Positions 35,523 to 48,468 of a DNA stretch of 64,000 nt are shown one piece after another. Positions within the stretch are counted from its first letter, which is position 1, and every line of letters starts with the position of its first letter. The position numbers and the translations under genes were made by a program. The DNA comes from Coprinellus micaceus (taxonomy: Eukaryota; Basidiomycota; Agaricomycetes; Agaricales; Psathyrellaceae), in NCBI GenBank assembly GCA_951394405.1, contig OX596335.1, positions 558,001 through 622,000 of the forward strand, written 5' to 3'. A model generated the notes under the pieces. It saw nothing but the letters and a program-made list of their open reading frames with translations, ran no database searches and had not been told where the DNA came from.

Positions 35523-38500
35523 ATGGAAGATCGCAATGACGCTGAAGTCGTACCCAAATTCCTCCCCATAAACCTGCCTAGCAGTCTGCTCACGCGGCGG
35601 AGCATCGACAACGGCGACCGCGAAGCCCACACGCATCGAGAACTCCCCGTTTTGAAGCGATCCGCGACGACTACTGGAAGCTCCCGGTCAAGGCACCGAT
35701 ACGGTGAACTCGAGGGCCTCCAGCCCTTGACCCCAGCGACGACTTCCTCGGCACATGGGCAGGCACACTGGGGCTCCTCTTCCCCCACCGTATCCCAGTC
35801 TAGTGGAAGGCGCCCGTCACTGGTCGAGGTGTACGAACGCTCCAGGATGCATCGCCGACCACTGCCTTCGACGGAAGTGAGCTCGCACAGCGGGTCCATC
35901 TCTGTTGTTGGCCCCGATTCTCCGGAGGATGCAACCAACTTTAAAAGGAGTCTCGAGATCAATATGAAGGACTTGGTGGGAGATGCTGTAGGAAATGTGA
36001 GTGCCGTTGACAAGTTTAGGATGGCTATATCTGACGTTGGCGTAGATGAGCATAAGTCCGTCATCGAGGGATATAGTCCTCGCCGCGAGGAAGGGCCTTT
36101 TCATTATAGACCTAGAGAACCCACTCGAGGTGCCTCGCTTCCTGCCTCAAGGAGGTACCTGGGACGTCGCTGACGTTCAGTGGAATCCTCACCATGCCCG
36201 TTCTCAGTACATCGTCTCCACCTCAAGCGAAAAGATGTGAGGGCACACCTAGTATATTGCCACAGCGTCTAACCCGAAAACAGGCTCATCTGGAACGTGG
36301 AACGGTCTGGGTCCAAGACCTCTATCGAGCACATTCTCAGATCTCACTATCGCGCGATCACCGACTTTAACTGGCATACGACCGATTGCAACTTGGTGGC
36401 CAGCACTGGGATAGACTCGTGGATATTCGTGTGGGACTTGCGCGAACCTAAGAAGCCAGCCTTTGGGCTGTCTGCGTTCAAGGATTCCGGTACACAGGTC
36501 AAATGGAATCGCCAAGATGGAAACTTCCTTGCCTCTGCGCATGGTAACGAGGTGCTCATCTGGGACAGTCGAAAGGGTTCCCTTCCAGTGACCCGGATAT
36601 CTGCACATAACTCCAAGATATACGGCATCGACTGGTCACACCATCTTCGCAACGAGATCGTAACATGCTCGCTGGACAAGACGATCAAGACATGGGATAC
36701 CAACGACTGTACTTACCCGAACTCGAGCATCCATACGGACTACCCAGTGTGGAGAGCGCGTAATCTGCCATTCGGACAAGGCGTGCTCAGCTTGCCGCAA
36801 CGAGGGGAGACTCGACTGGAGATGTTCGCCCGAGGAGAGGAACCGACCCTCGTGGAAACCTTCGACGGACACTCCGACGTCGTCAAAGAGTTTGTCTGGA
36901 GGAAGGGTGGACCTGACGAGTTCCAGCTCATCACCTGGTCGAAGGATCGGACTCTCAGATTCTGGCCTGTATCTGCCGAAGTTATGCACAATGTCGGGTA
37001 CTCTCCTGAAAGTTATCTGCCAAGATCGCACCTCTTCCTCGACTGGGAGCCCACCATCTCCTACCGAAACCCTCCTTCCGTCAAGCCAACTCTGCCTACG
37101 CTCTCTGCACCTATCGGACACCGAATTATCCTTGGAGAAGTACGCGCCGGTATTCCTCCACGCTCGGCTAACCTCATCACTCAACCGCATTCTGGATCCT
37201 CCGCGCGTGCAACCCAAGCAGAAGGAAGCAACCAGACCCCACGCGACTCTCAGTTGACACCCACTCTGACCGACACCAAGCCCATTGTGATGACGGCAGC
37301 GATGGCGACGGCGAGCCCCACGACGCGTAATCGAGGCGGGACTATGAGTCGAGGCGCGGTCGCTGGACGGAGCGGAACGGGCGTTGAACAGCAGCAATGG
37401 ATCTCGCTCATTAAGGTAGGCCAGAAGCGGGGAGGGAGCTCGGGTGGGGGGAGTGCGGATCTGGAAAATGGTGTGCCTTCTAGGCTACCTTCGAGGCAGC
37501 CATCTTTGGCTCGAGGCGACAGCGAAGGAGGGTCAAGGAATAGGAGTCCGAGTCGGTCGAGGGGTGGGGAGGACAGGAAGGAACAAGACAACACCCACTC
37601 GCTTCAAGAAGAGTAAGCCAAGGTTCGAGTGGCATTTTTCGTTTATCTGACAATCCTTGTTAGAATCTCAGCTGCAGTGAACAAACTTCCGTCGTACTCG
37701 AAGGCCAAAATGGAGAAGGTTGGCCCACAGTACGATTTCACGCGTTTATAACTAATTCACTTCGCCGGATTCGCAGGCAGACTTCAAGAAACGCACATGT
37801 ACTGTGGGCTTATACGGTCCCTGGGCCTCTGGTCACTCCGTCTTCCTCCGCGTCGTCTTCACCTTCCCCTCACGCTACCCTCAGCCTGGTCCGGAAGGCA
37901 CGCCTTCAGTTGAACTGCAGCTCACGCCTCTCATCAAGAACCAAATCCGAGCGTATATCCTCAAGCGGCTGCGCACTTTGAGAGAGCGGAAGCGGCCATG
38001 TTTGGAAGCTTGTTTGAGGTTTTTGGCTGGAGAAGAGGAGGGGAGGGGACACGGGATGGACTCTGACTCATCAGATGAGGACACTGGGCCCAGTGGGAAG
38101 AGCGCAAAACAGAGCATTGTGCAGATGTATAGTGATAAGAATTTGGCCGAGCCGAGGACGTCGCAGGGCACATTTGGGCCAAATGGTGAGTTTCTCGGGT
38201 CGCCGACTCTCCATTGAAAATACTGATTCACCTTTCGCCAAGGGGAGCTCATATGCTTCTTTAGGGCGCCTCCCCGAATTGTTCGCAATAACCTTCGCGG
38301 GCTCTCCGACGTTTCTTCTCCAAGCAAAGTTACTCCCGAAGAACCACCTCAGCATCAGCCACCCCCATCAGCCGCCTTAGATCAATGTCTACAATCCCAG
38401 CAACAGCAGCAATCATCCCGCCTATTCCAGTCTCCTGCCCTAGTATCTGACGCACTGCGACGCCTGAGCTCTGCCGCTCGGGATAAGCAGGTCGTACATG

Positions 38501-40449
38501 TCGACTCTCGGAGACACGACAATGACCTCAACATACTACGCACCATGACCAACCTCCTCACAGTGTCCCGGCAGAAGGTTAGGCGTGACTCAATTACGAG
38601 TGGGGTGTCGAAGAATTTTTCGCTACTCCCGACGAGACGGAGTAATGTGTTCATGATGGACACGACGAATATCGCTGGCCCCGATCGGCTTGTTGCTGTG
38701 GATTATATCTTTTCGTCGACGTCGCTTATCGACGTGTGTGAGACAAACGCGAGGGTGGCGAAGGAGAAGGGGAGGTTTGACCACGAGAGGATATTTAGGA
38801 TGTTGCAGTCACTGTTTAGGATGCCAGAGAAAAGGGAAGACGGACACCCTGTGCAGGTTGATGATAGCTTTTCGTCTGACCTTTTTGCTATCGGATTGGT
38901 CATGCAGCTGTACGTCGCCTTTCCTCCATAGGTGGGCACCACACTGACGAGAACGTAGATATTCGGATCTGGCTAAGAGCAAAGACATCCAAATGCTCGC
39001 CATGCTCTCTGTAATTGTCCTTCAAACTCCCCATGGCTCCAACAAATCTCATCTGGCAATCGCTCCTAACCTTGTACCAGCCGCCGTCCATCCACCCGAG
39101 ATACCCGCCATATCCCGCCTCCCTCCAATCAAGACGACTGGGTTCAACGACTACTTTAGCTTAGCACGCTCCATCAACAACATGCCCAGCCCAATGTCGC
39201 CTGGCTGGTCTGTCGGGGGCACAACCCCGTCACCTCTCGGTGGGCCCGCAGTTGCCCCGTCGGTTGCTTCGTCGAATAGCTCAAGAGGAAGCTGGGGTAG
39301 TTTATTTGGTGCGGGGGGTGTGAGGCAGTTCATGAGCGGTGTGCAGGATACGTTAAAAGACGGACTTACCACTCCCGGATCGGAGATACCTGGGAACGTC
39401 ATCGAGGCCCAGTTCCTCGCCAGTCTGACGAAGATGGCGGAGAAGGGGCACGGGCACCACCACCATCCGCCGATCAAGCTTGCAGCTGCTAGATCCGGTG
39501 ACTCGGGTAGTAGTGGTGATACAACGGCAACAGGGAGGCAAGGGAGCGAAGGATTGGGAGGTGGGAGAAAGAAAAGGTTGAGGAAGGATTCATCGATGGC
39601 TTCGACGGGGAGTGGGGTGTCGAGGAGTTGGGGTGATGGCGCGCCGTCTCACCCGGGGCATCCGCAGAGGTCAATTTCGATGTCGCTGTCGGTGGCTGCG
39701 CAGCAGAAGCGGTCGTTGAGACGGTTGAAGGACGTCGGTGCTTTGCACGAGAAGCAAATGGTGGTGTTTCATCCTCCGATTATGGAAGAGAGGTAAGTTC
39801 TTTGTCGCTTCATTCTCCGCCATTTACTCAACTCACGTCGGTTCACGGTGCTCACGTCCACCAATAACATCTTACAGCCCACCTCCCCTCTTCCCACCTG
39901 AAATCCTCTCCCAGTTCCGCAGGCACGTCCTTGTATACGCTGAGCTACTATTCCGGTGGGAACTCTTCCACAAACGCCTCGAATTGCTAAAGGCAGTCGA
40001 AAAGCCTGGTGTTCAAGTGAACAAGGAACGAAGCGTACACCAAGAAGAGCCACAACATGGGCTTGGTCTCGTGAGGATGTGCGCTCGGCCAGATTGTCCC
40101 ATGATGCTTGACCCCAAGACGCACGTCTGCCCGCATTGTGGGACACCTTCCCCTCTTCCTGGGTGTACCATCTGTAGGCTACCTGTTAAAGGTCTGTTAT
40201 TTTCTTCATCGTCCGGTGTTTCAACCAACTGACCGATACCCTGTAGGTTTGTCACGCAGTTGCCTACGGTGCCACCATGTCACACATATCTCGTGTTGGA
40301 CGAGGTTGGATGTCCCAATCTGCCCAACCGGTTGTGGGTGCTTCTGCTCTGTTCCCTCCGGGCTCGATACTCGTCCCCCCACTAGGATTGGGTCTTCACC
40401 ACCAGCCAATACCCTTTTACTGTCGAGTTTGTCACCTGGATTTTCGTAG
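35523..40449 (+). CDS. WDR59: WDR59 homologue (GATOR2/SEACAT subunit)
   Basis: WD-repeat protein of the GATOR2 (yeast SEACAT) complex, which regulates TORC1 at the vacuole in response to amino acids. Nine exons (35523-35996, 36046-36236, 36284-37612, 37664-37718, 37777-38185, 38243-38909, 38959-39792, 39878-40191, 40247-40449) sum to 1,491 residues. A disordered N-terminus precedes the WD40 propeller (SILIWNVE-like LIWNVER, ITDFNWHTTDCN, GIDSWIFVWDLR, NEVLIWDSR, TIKTWDTND, RTLRFWPV). An RWD domain follows (KKRTCTVGLYGPWASGHSVFLRVVF in exon 5). A conserved FFRAPPRIVRN block and a long Ser/Gly-rich linker come next. A C-terminal zinc-binding region has CARPDCPM, CPHCG, CTIC, CLRCHHVTHISCW and CPTGCGCFC. 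The order WD40-RWD-RING-like zinc is diagnostic. The start could be earlier (open to 35421 without ATG). Confidence 0.88.
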
Positions 40450-40960
40450 GGGGTGGGTTGTGGGTCCTTGTGTGTTGTAATCCCATATTTGTAACACTTG
40501 TAACACTTCATTTCTGCGGCCTTCATTCACTCTACTTAGTTACTGGCATCATGACAATCGATCTAAACTCAATTATCTAATGCCCAAGCGCCTTTAGAGC
40601 GATGTTGTAGGATGTTGTGGTCTCCCCCAGCGGAGTCAAAGCGGCACTGCTGCCGACGAGAAACGTCCCCCCTCGGCAAGCGAGACTGCGGATTCGAGGT
40701 GAACTACTCCTCGACCATAGGCCTGCCATAAACTATTCCTTTATTTGTAGTGCCTCCCCGTGTACCTGTACCGCCAGTTCCAACTAGAGCACTCGGGTCA
40801 TACGACCGCCAGTTTTGAGCCCCTAAAATTTATGCCGATTGCCGGTTAAAGCTGGACAGCGCGCGGCTCCACCCCAATTTATTTACCTCTCTCTTTGACC
40901 ACCGTCCTTCACCCTGACGCTTCCACAATCGTTCCTCGAGCAGGGTTTTGAGGAGGAGAA
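40450..40960. other. Intergenic region
   Basis: 511 bases between WDR59 and the decarboxylase; no gene seen. It should hold the WDR59 3' end and the decarboxylase promoter. Confidence 0.45.
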
Positions 40961-42853
40961 ATGCTTGCGAGCCGCAGCCGAGTCGTGGTACGGCATCTGG
41001 CATCAAATTCAGGGACAACCTCGTGCGTTTCTACCTTTATCAAGTGCTTCCACCCGGCCAGCACGCAAGCTCATGCCATTGTAATGCTGTTCTCCAGGAA
41101 GAATATCCTGACGAAAGGCAAAAGGCCGCTGTACGCAGCTGGCAAGGTGCTGAATGCATCCTGCGGTTCAGCATCGTCCGTCTTCGCCAGATGCCTCGCG
41201 ACGAGCACCAACAAGACCTCGGCGCTGCTGCGCAAGGTGAAGAATAGTGGGTTAAAACGGGCAGCGTACTCGACAGATGCTGGGGGTAATGGGGGAATGC
41301 CCGGGGGGCCGTCAGGGCAGTTGCCATTATACCGTATGTCGCCGCTGTTGTCGTGTGACGAGGACACGGGGAGAGGGGACTGACGTTGCACGTTATAGGC
41401 AAGCTAATGAATGCCTGGACTGAGACGCCCACGAAATGGTATCCCTTACCGCTGGCGGTCGGTGCGTTGCTGCTCGTGGCTATTCAGTACAGGAAGAAGG
41501 TGCGGGGTTCCCGCAAGGAGGTCGAGCTGGATGAGAATGGGATGGAAGTCATCAGGCTGAAGGGGCCATGGCATGTACGTACTGGACCCCCTTATTCCAA
41601 TGGGCCGTATTCATGTGCAATAGGTCCATGTAATGGGCGCTCTTCCCCTACGAAATCTCTCAAGGCTATGGGGCTATGTCAACGAAGTCGAGCTCCCCAT
41701 CTGGTTCAGACCCCACGGCTACCGCATCTACGGTAACCTTTTCGGCTGTAACCTCGACGAAATCGACTCTCCCCTCGACTCATACCCCAGTCTCGGCGCA
41801 TTCTTCTATCGGAAACTTAAGCCTGGAGTGCGACCGGTGGACGGGGCGGTGCTAGTGAGCCCGGCGGACGGGACGGTACTGCATTTCGGGACGGTGAAGG
41901 GGATGCAGGTCGAGCAGGTGAAGGGCATCACGTACCACCTCGACGCTTTGCTGGGTGTCGAGCGGCCAGGCAGCCCGGTGTCACATGCTGAACACAACCG
42001 CGACATGTCAATTGTGGACGACCAAGAGTTCGCAGAAATCAACGGCATCGAATATACCCTGGAGCAGCTCATCGGAACATCGAACGGCAGCTCTGGCACG
42101 TCCACTCCCTCGTTGGCCCAGCCGACCGAATCCGACGCCCTTCTCGCGCATCCCCCACCCAAGAAGTACGGCGAGCGGTTCGACGCCTCGGTCGTGGAAC
42201 CCACCCGGGACAACCTCGCACACGACGCATCGGTGGCACGTGAGATGGGCGTCCGACCAGCGATGGAACGCAAGGGAAGCACCGGGGCACGCAACATCCG
42301 CCCAGGCAACTCACTCTTCTTCACCGTCATCTACCTCGCTCCTGGAGACTACCATCGGTTCCACAGCCCCACAGCTTGGGTGGTTGAGAAACGCCGGCAC
42401 TTTGTCGGGGAGCTGTTCAGCGTGAGCCCGTGGATGGCGAAGCGGTTGGAGAATTTGTTCGTGCTGAACGAGCGGGTGGCGTTGTTGGGGCGGTGGAAGT
42501 ACGGGTTCTTTGGGATGGTGCCTGTGGGTGCGACCAACGTCGGGAGCATCAGGGTAAACTTTGACCAGACGCTAAGGACGAACGTCCGGGGTCGTCCCCC
42601 GCCGCCTGGAGCGTACACGGAAGCGGTATACTGGAATGCGTCGCCGATTTTGAGGGGGCAACCGTTGACGCCTGCGGAGGAGATGGGCGGGTTTAGGTTG
42701 GGGAGTACCGTGGTGCTGGTGTTTGAGGCGCCGTCGGACTTTGAGTTTTCGGTGCATGCAGGCCAGAAGGTGAAGGTTGGGCAGAGGCTGGGTGATACGG
42801 CGGATAACTTGGAGAGGCTGGAGAGGGAGGACACGCAGCGCCGGCTTGCGTGA
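40961..42853 (+). CDS. psd1: Phosphatidylserine decarboxylase, mitochondrial type
   Basis: Converts phosphatidylserine to phosphatidylethanolamine, normally at the inner mitochondrial membrane. Three exons (40961-41333, 41399-41574, 41624-42853) give 592 residues. The first ~115 residues are basic and Ser-rich (mitochondrial presequence), then one membrane segment LPLAVGALLLVAIQY. The catalytic region runs from WGYVNEVELPIWFR to the end: PVDGAVLVSPADG with the conserved Asp, the YHRFHSP motif with His, and LGST near the C-terminus, where self-cleavage before the Ser creates the pyruvoyl group. Like other fungal Psd1 enzymes it carries a low-complexity insert (about 42070-42290: GTSNGSSGTSTP and after). 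All essential residues are present. Confidence 0.92.
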
Positions 42854-43405
42854 GGAAAGATTCTTGGGATTTTACGAATTTCTTTTAACGGTGCTCTCAT
42901 TTCCACATTCCCTACACGACATCTTACGTTCAATCCATCCATTTATCACAATCTCTGCCATACATTCCACTGTGTCATGCTTTCGCCTTGCCTATCCCGC
43001 AATATACTCACTGCAGCTCAACCTGCACCATCCACCCTTCCACACCCCCTGCAACAAGAGTCCCCCTCTCCATGTTCTGCATCTTCCTTCTATCGATGCC
43101 GGAGCGCGACGGCACGGACCTTTCAATGGGCAGGTTTCCTTGGGTTGAAGCACTTTAGCGACTTTCCCGAACGCGGTGCATCAGGTCGTGTGCTTGACTG
43201 TTGGGTAGAGGAAGAAGGGGGTCCAGTACCCTTTCCGTTCCACCCACTGAGCCACTGAAATATACAAGAGCTGGGTTTTCATCCTTTATCCAAGGTCTAG
43301 CGCCCAGACAAGATAAGATTGCCGCCAAGGACGTGGGAATAAGGAACAGCAGGATTGCGCGCCCCTATCTGGCGCCGAGCTCAATCCTCGACCACGACCA
43401 CCGCA
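42854..43405. other. Intergenic region upstream of the cullin
   Basis: About 550 bases, C/T-rich between 42890 and 43090. No gene seen; it probably contains the cullin promoter. Confidence 0.45.
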
Positions 43406-46211
43406 ATGGAAGTCTCAGCATTCCTGACGCTGCCTACAACGTCTCCTGGCCTTGGATTCCTTCGCTCAACAGCTGCGGAGACGGCGACAGGGTCGGCATC
43501 TCCTCGTCGCAAAGTGGCCCGTTTGGACACCGACTCTGATATCACTTCTTCATCTTCTAGGTCCACTTCCAGGGCTGCGCAGGCGAAGCCTATCGTCATT
43601 AGGGTGCAGGTTGACGGCAATGGTGGGTGGGCGCCGATGAGTGTTTGTGAAGTGGTGCTGACGGTGCTGGTCAGGCCGCAGAACGGACCAGAGTGCGCTT
43701 GATACGGAACGGGATAACCAGATCAGAGATATGAAGCGTTGTATGGTTGAGGTCCTCGACGAAACGGTGACGACTACGGATCCGTTGAACTATAGATCGC
43801 ACGAACAGGCGTACAACATCTGCCACTCGCTTGTCGTTGTGCACGATGCAGGATCGGAGCTGTACAGTGTGTTTACACAGCGGGTGGAAGAGGCGCTGGG
43901 ACGGATATCGGGGAAGCTGTTGAAAGAGACGGACAGCTTGGAAGCGGAGGATTGGATTGGCCTCTTGGTCCACTACGCGAAATGGTTCGAGACCAGGATC
44001 GTACGTGGGTCTCAGTCGTACGAGTTCCCTACTGACATCGCGATAGGCCCTCCTCAAATCGCTTTTGACCTACCTCGACCAGGTATATGTCGTGAAGCAC
44101 AGCACAGCCAGAATACCGCTACAGTGCGTGCATTTTTAGTGCAACGAACGAAGACTAATGCGCCCACAGCGCCCAAGCCTACTACCTCTTCTCCGCAAGC
44201 ATCTTTGGCAACCCCCCTATCGCAGCGCACTTGCGCAAGGCAGTGGAAACCTGGCTGAATTGGGAACGCGAGCATCGCACACCGTCGGAGAAACGTGGTG
44301 CCATTCCCCAGTTGGTCGACCAGCTCACCATCCATAACGAGTTCACTGTATTCGAAGACTACTACATCGACACGACGCGAGAGTACTTCACAAAGGAGTC
44401 GAAGGTGAACGCGGAGCAAGGCAATGGCCTGGGCTTTTTCAGGGACGCACAAACCAGGATCCAAGATGAGGTTGAAAGGGCAAAGGCAGTCCTGCCTGTC
44501 GGCAGCTGGGCGACGGTGCAGAAGGTGACCGAAACGGCGCTCTTGGACGGTCGGGTGGAATGGCTTTCACAGTCGAGTACGTGCCTCGCCTGCTTGCCCA
44601 CCCTCCAACTAACCGGCTGCCAGTCCTCCCGTCCCTCATGGACGCCAACAACACACAAGTCATCGGGGAGATGTACTCGCTGTTCCGCCGAGTCGGTGGA
44701 TCGAAGCCCCTGCAGAAGGCGTTCCGCGACTACATCCAGAATGGGGTGGAGAACATCGTCAAGGACGCCCCCAAGGATGACGAAATGGTGCCGCGTCTGC
44801 TCAAGCGAAAGTCGGAAGCGGACAACACCATCTCCAAGGCGTTCCTCGCCCCGGCTCCTGCAAGCCACAGACAGGGCAGCGCCAGCAAGCTCCCTCCCAT
44901 GCGGCGCGACCCAGCCTTCGTCACCGCGCTCAACGACGCCTTCAGGTATGGGTTCCGTGCACGGAGGAGTAAGCCTGCGGAGATGATCGCGAGGTATTTG
45001 CACCAGCAGTTGAGGAAGGGACAGAAGAACATGAATGATGGGGAGTATCAGGCTGGGTTGGATGCTGCGCTGGCTTTGTATAGGTTCTCGGAGGATAAGG
45101 ACGTGTTTAGGACATTCTATCATCGGTCGTTGGCGAAGAGGTTGTTGCAGGGATCTAGTGCGTCGGACGATTTTGAGGCTGCGATGTTGAAGAAACTGAA
45201 AGAGAGTGAGCCGCCTTTTGTGTCTCCACCTTCCCTTGAGATTTTGGCTCAACCGTTCCTTTGCAGAATACGACCCTGACTTTGGGATGGGAGAAGACAT
45301 GTTCAAGGATCTCAACGTCTCCAAGGACCTCATGCGCGCTTACCATGAGACACTCAAGCCGGACTCCTCCGCCCTCAAACTCACTGTCACGGTTTTACAG
45401 CACAGCGCGTGGCCGTTCACTCTCCCGAAGAAGGTTGTTGATCTTCCACCTAAAATGCGGGGAGACCTATCGAAGTTCGAGGCATATTATAAGGGGAAGC
45501 ATGCTGGGCGTGCTTTGAATTGGGATCATGCGCTGGGGAATGCGGTTTTGAAAGCGAGGTTTAAGGCGGGAACGAAGGATTTAGCGTTGAATCTATACCA
45601 GGCGTTAGTGTTGCTTGAGTTCAATGGGGAGGATGAGATTTCGTTTGTGGATATGAAGGAGAGATTGCGGCTTGGTACGTGTTCTTACTACGGGTTATCT
45701 CTCGCTTTGGGCTGAACACATCTTTTCGCAGAGGACGGGGAGCTTAGGAGGACGTTGCAGAGCCTGGCGTGTGGTAAGAAGAAGGTTTTGAAGAAGCATC
45801 CAGTGGGAAGAGAGGTTGAGGATGACGATATCTTCCGCTTCAACCCCGACTTCTGGGACGAGCGCGCTCGCGTACATATCAGCTCTATCCAAGAGAAGAT
45901 TTCCGTAAGTCCCACTCCTTCATCCCCCTTACCCCCTTCGTACTGATTCCTTTCAGCCCGAAGAATCGCAGAAGACTAATGAAGCCATCGAGGGCGACCG
46001 CAAGCACTACCTAGACGCCGCGATTGTGCGTATCATGAAAGGCAAGAAGGAGATGTCCTACGAACAACTCAAGGCCGCGACGATTGACGCGGTGAAGAGT
46101 CACTTCGTCCCGACCGTAGACTCGATTAAGAAGAGGGTGGATTCGTTGGTGGAGAGCGATTATCTGAAGAGGAGCGAGGAGGATAGGAACTTTTTCCATT
46201 ACGTTGCTTGA
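43406..46211 (+). CDS. Cullin (CUL4/CUL3-like) ubiquitin-ligase scaffold
   Basis: Cullin, the elongated scaffold of a cullin-RING ubiquitin ligase. Start at 43406 (ccgcaATGg) with a Ser-rich tail, then about eight further exons, including 44047-44123, 44170-44576, 44624-45205, 45267-45674, 45732-45904 and 45957-46211. N-terminal helical repeats: HEQAYNICHSLVVVHDAGSELY and SLLTYLDQVYVVKHS. Cullin homology domain: FRTFYHRSLAKRLLQGSSASDDFE, LQHSAWPF and RTLQSLACGKKKVL. The C-terminal winged helix has the neddylation lysine in AAIVRIMKGKK and ends in HYVA. The wording around FGMGEDMFKDLNVSKDLM and the repeat pattern fit CUL4 better than CUL3, but I would not insist. The exact 1-2 exon join (near 43630-43680) is a best guess. 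Confidence 0.88.
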
Positions 46212-46408
46212 TGCTGTGTATGCAGTCCAGGCTGTGGCCTTTATGAATGAATCTGTCGGTGTGTTTCTTCGAATTCGCTTCTGCTGTGATTCTGCTTGTA
46301 AGCTTGTCTGAGAGGTGTAGCACCTCAGGGTCACTGCGATTTTCCATGACCCTACCGTGACGATGAGCTTGGTCGTCGTTGATGGCGGCGACGGCGGACC
46401 ACGGACAC

Positions 46409-46414
46409 TATATA
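46409..46414 (+). promoter_or_regulatory. Candidate TATA box of carboxypeptidase copy 2
   Basis: tatata lies about 70 bases before the ATG at 46482. The corresponding place in the inverted copy (near 35420-35430, minus strand) reads actttagac and lacks the TATA, although the flanking bases match almost exactly. Confidence 0.4.
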
Positions 46415-46481
46415 GACGGAGGACAACGACCTCACGTCGAACCCACAGAATTCGAAGCTCGCCCTTTGCTGTTATCTCTCA

Positions 46482-48468
46482 TGAAGGCACTGCAACTAGG
46501 ACTCTGGGCCTTCTGTCTTCCCTCGCTGTCCTGGGCGCTCGGGGGGCACCAGCAACTTCTCAACGCTGCAGTCGGTACGTGCTCAAGCCACCGGCGACCA
46601 CAATGACCTTCGATCCGGATGCAGGAGAGAGCTACGATTCCGGCTTGTTCACCCCCCTTGAGGATCTCCATGTTCTCTCAGAGACCCAGTTCACGACTCT
46701 CAAGCATCCAGCGTTCCCTCGACACGGTGTGCGCATTAAAAGGACCAAGTTCTGCGACGAGACCGTAAAGTGAGCGAAGCGGAACTACATCGCGCTTGGC
46801 GTGCCTCTCTGAAGGGTGTTCTAGCGCATACACAGGCTATATCGACGTTGAAGCGCGACACTTATTCTTCTACTTCTTTGAGAGTAGGAATGACCCAGAT
46901 AAAGACGATGTTATTCTTTGGACGAACGGGGGCAAGGCGGTTTACTCTCCCTCCTGGCGGTGCGGTGCTGACAATTAGTGGAACTCTAGGGCCAGGATGC
47001 TCGTCTTCGCTGGGTTTATTTATGGAGCTAGGCCCGTGCAGAGTTCTGGACAGCAACGGTACCAAGTTCCATCCGGAGTCGTGGAACTCTCGGGCCAACG
47101 TCTTCTTCATCGACCAGCCTATTGGCGTCGGTTTCTCTTACGCTGACTATGGCGAGCATGTGGTACGCCCAAGGTATCTATCGAAATGATTGAATATTGA
47201 ATATTGACACAGGGAACGACCGAAGAGGCAGCCAAAGACATTGCTGTGTTCGTTCATGTCTTCTTCGAACACTTCAAGAAGTTCCAGGGTCGGGCATTCC
47301 ATATGGCCGGGGAATCGTATGGTGGGAGGTACATCCCCGTTTTCGCTGCGGCTGTTTATGACCAGAACCGCCTGCTCGTGAACAATGGGTTAAGCCCAAT
47401 AAACCTCACGTCTATTATGATCGGTAGGTTTCATCTCTCGTATGCATGCATCTAGTTCTCGACCTGACATAGCACTTCCAGGCAATGGTTTGACCGACTT
47501 TTTCACAATGGCGGCTTCCTACTACGACATGGTTTGCACGCCTGTATCTGTCCCACCCATTCTGGACATCCAGACCTGCGTCCGGATGAAGCAGGCCGTG
47601 AGCGTTTCTCTGAAAGCTTGACCATTGAGTCCTATAACTCACCGTGTGCCTATATCGTAGGTGCCCCGATGCGTGAAAGCGCTCAAGGAGGGCTGCGTGG
47701 ACACTTACGACGAGTTCAGTTGCCAAGCTGCCGATTCGTTCTGCAACACGGAAATCGGGATACCCTTTTGGAATTCTGGTACGCTTCCAAGTCTGACATA
47801 TTCGGACACTATCTCACTCATGAACTCAGGCAAGAATCCGTACGACATAAGCGTCGACTGTGAGGGAAAGATTGAGGACACCCTCTGCTACCCTGTCACC
47901 AAGTTCGCCCTCCTCCTTCCATTTATTGGGCCTATCTCAACGACCCTTCCCTATTGCAGACACATCTCGTCGTATTTGGACCGACCAGAGGTTCGCAAGT
48001 TGATTGGCGTCGACCACAGTCTCAAGAAGGCGAACTTCTCGTCCTGCTCTAACCAAGTCGGGCTTGAATTTGCTCGCAACATGGACGGGTATCGTCCAAC
48101 CTACGACTATATCGCCAACCTCCTGGACCGTGGAATCCGTGCGCTTATCTACGTCGGGGTGAATGACTGGATCTGCAACCACGTCGGCAACGAAAGATGG
48201 ACACTGAGTATGGAATGGAGCGGACAGGAAGGGTATAAGAGCCAAGAGGCTAGAGAGTGGCTGGTCGGTGGCAAGAGAGCAGGGAAGACAAGGTCGTATG
48301 GGGGTTTGACGTTTGCGACTGTTGACGGAGCTGGGCACATGGTACGCATTGTTGTTCCTTTGGTGCTCGCCTCACCACGTACTCACTGTCCCTGATTAGG
48401 TCCCGTACGACAAGCCCGTCGAATCTCTCGAGCTAGTCAACCGTTGGCTTGCAGGAGAGGACCTTTGA
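46482..48468 (+). CDS. Serine carboxypeptidase, CPY-like (copy 2)
   Basis: Close paralogue of the minus-strand gene at 33343-35357, with the same signal peptide ([19 protein letters not shown]) and the same exon layout. Family S10 motifs present: [24 protein letters not shown] nucleophile, Asp in [13 protein letters not shown] and His in DGAGHMVPYDKP, so it should be active. The intron before PGCSS is odd: the only donor that keeps the frame is gcaagg (GC-AG class), at about 46931, where copy 1 has gtgagt. The protein ends NRWLAGEDL. It follows the cullin by 270 bases and lies just before a third, more diverged copy. Probable role: vacuolar or extracellular peptide degradation. Confidence 0.9.

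Noticed and set aside
39445..39475. His-rich GHGHHHHPP in WDR59 as a metal-binding site
   Set aside because: Lies in a low-complexity linker; simple composition is the easier explanation.
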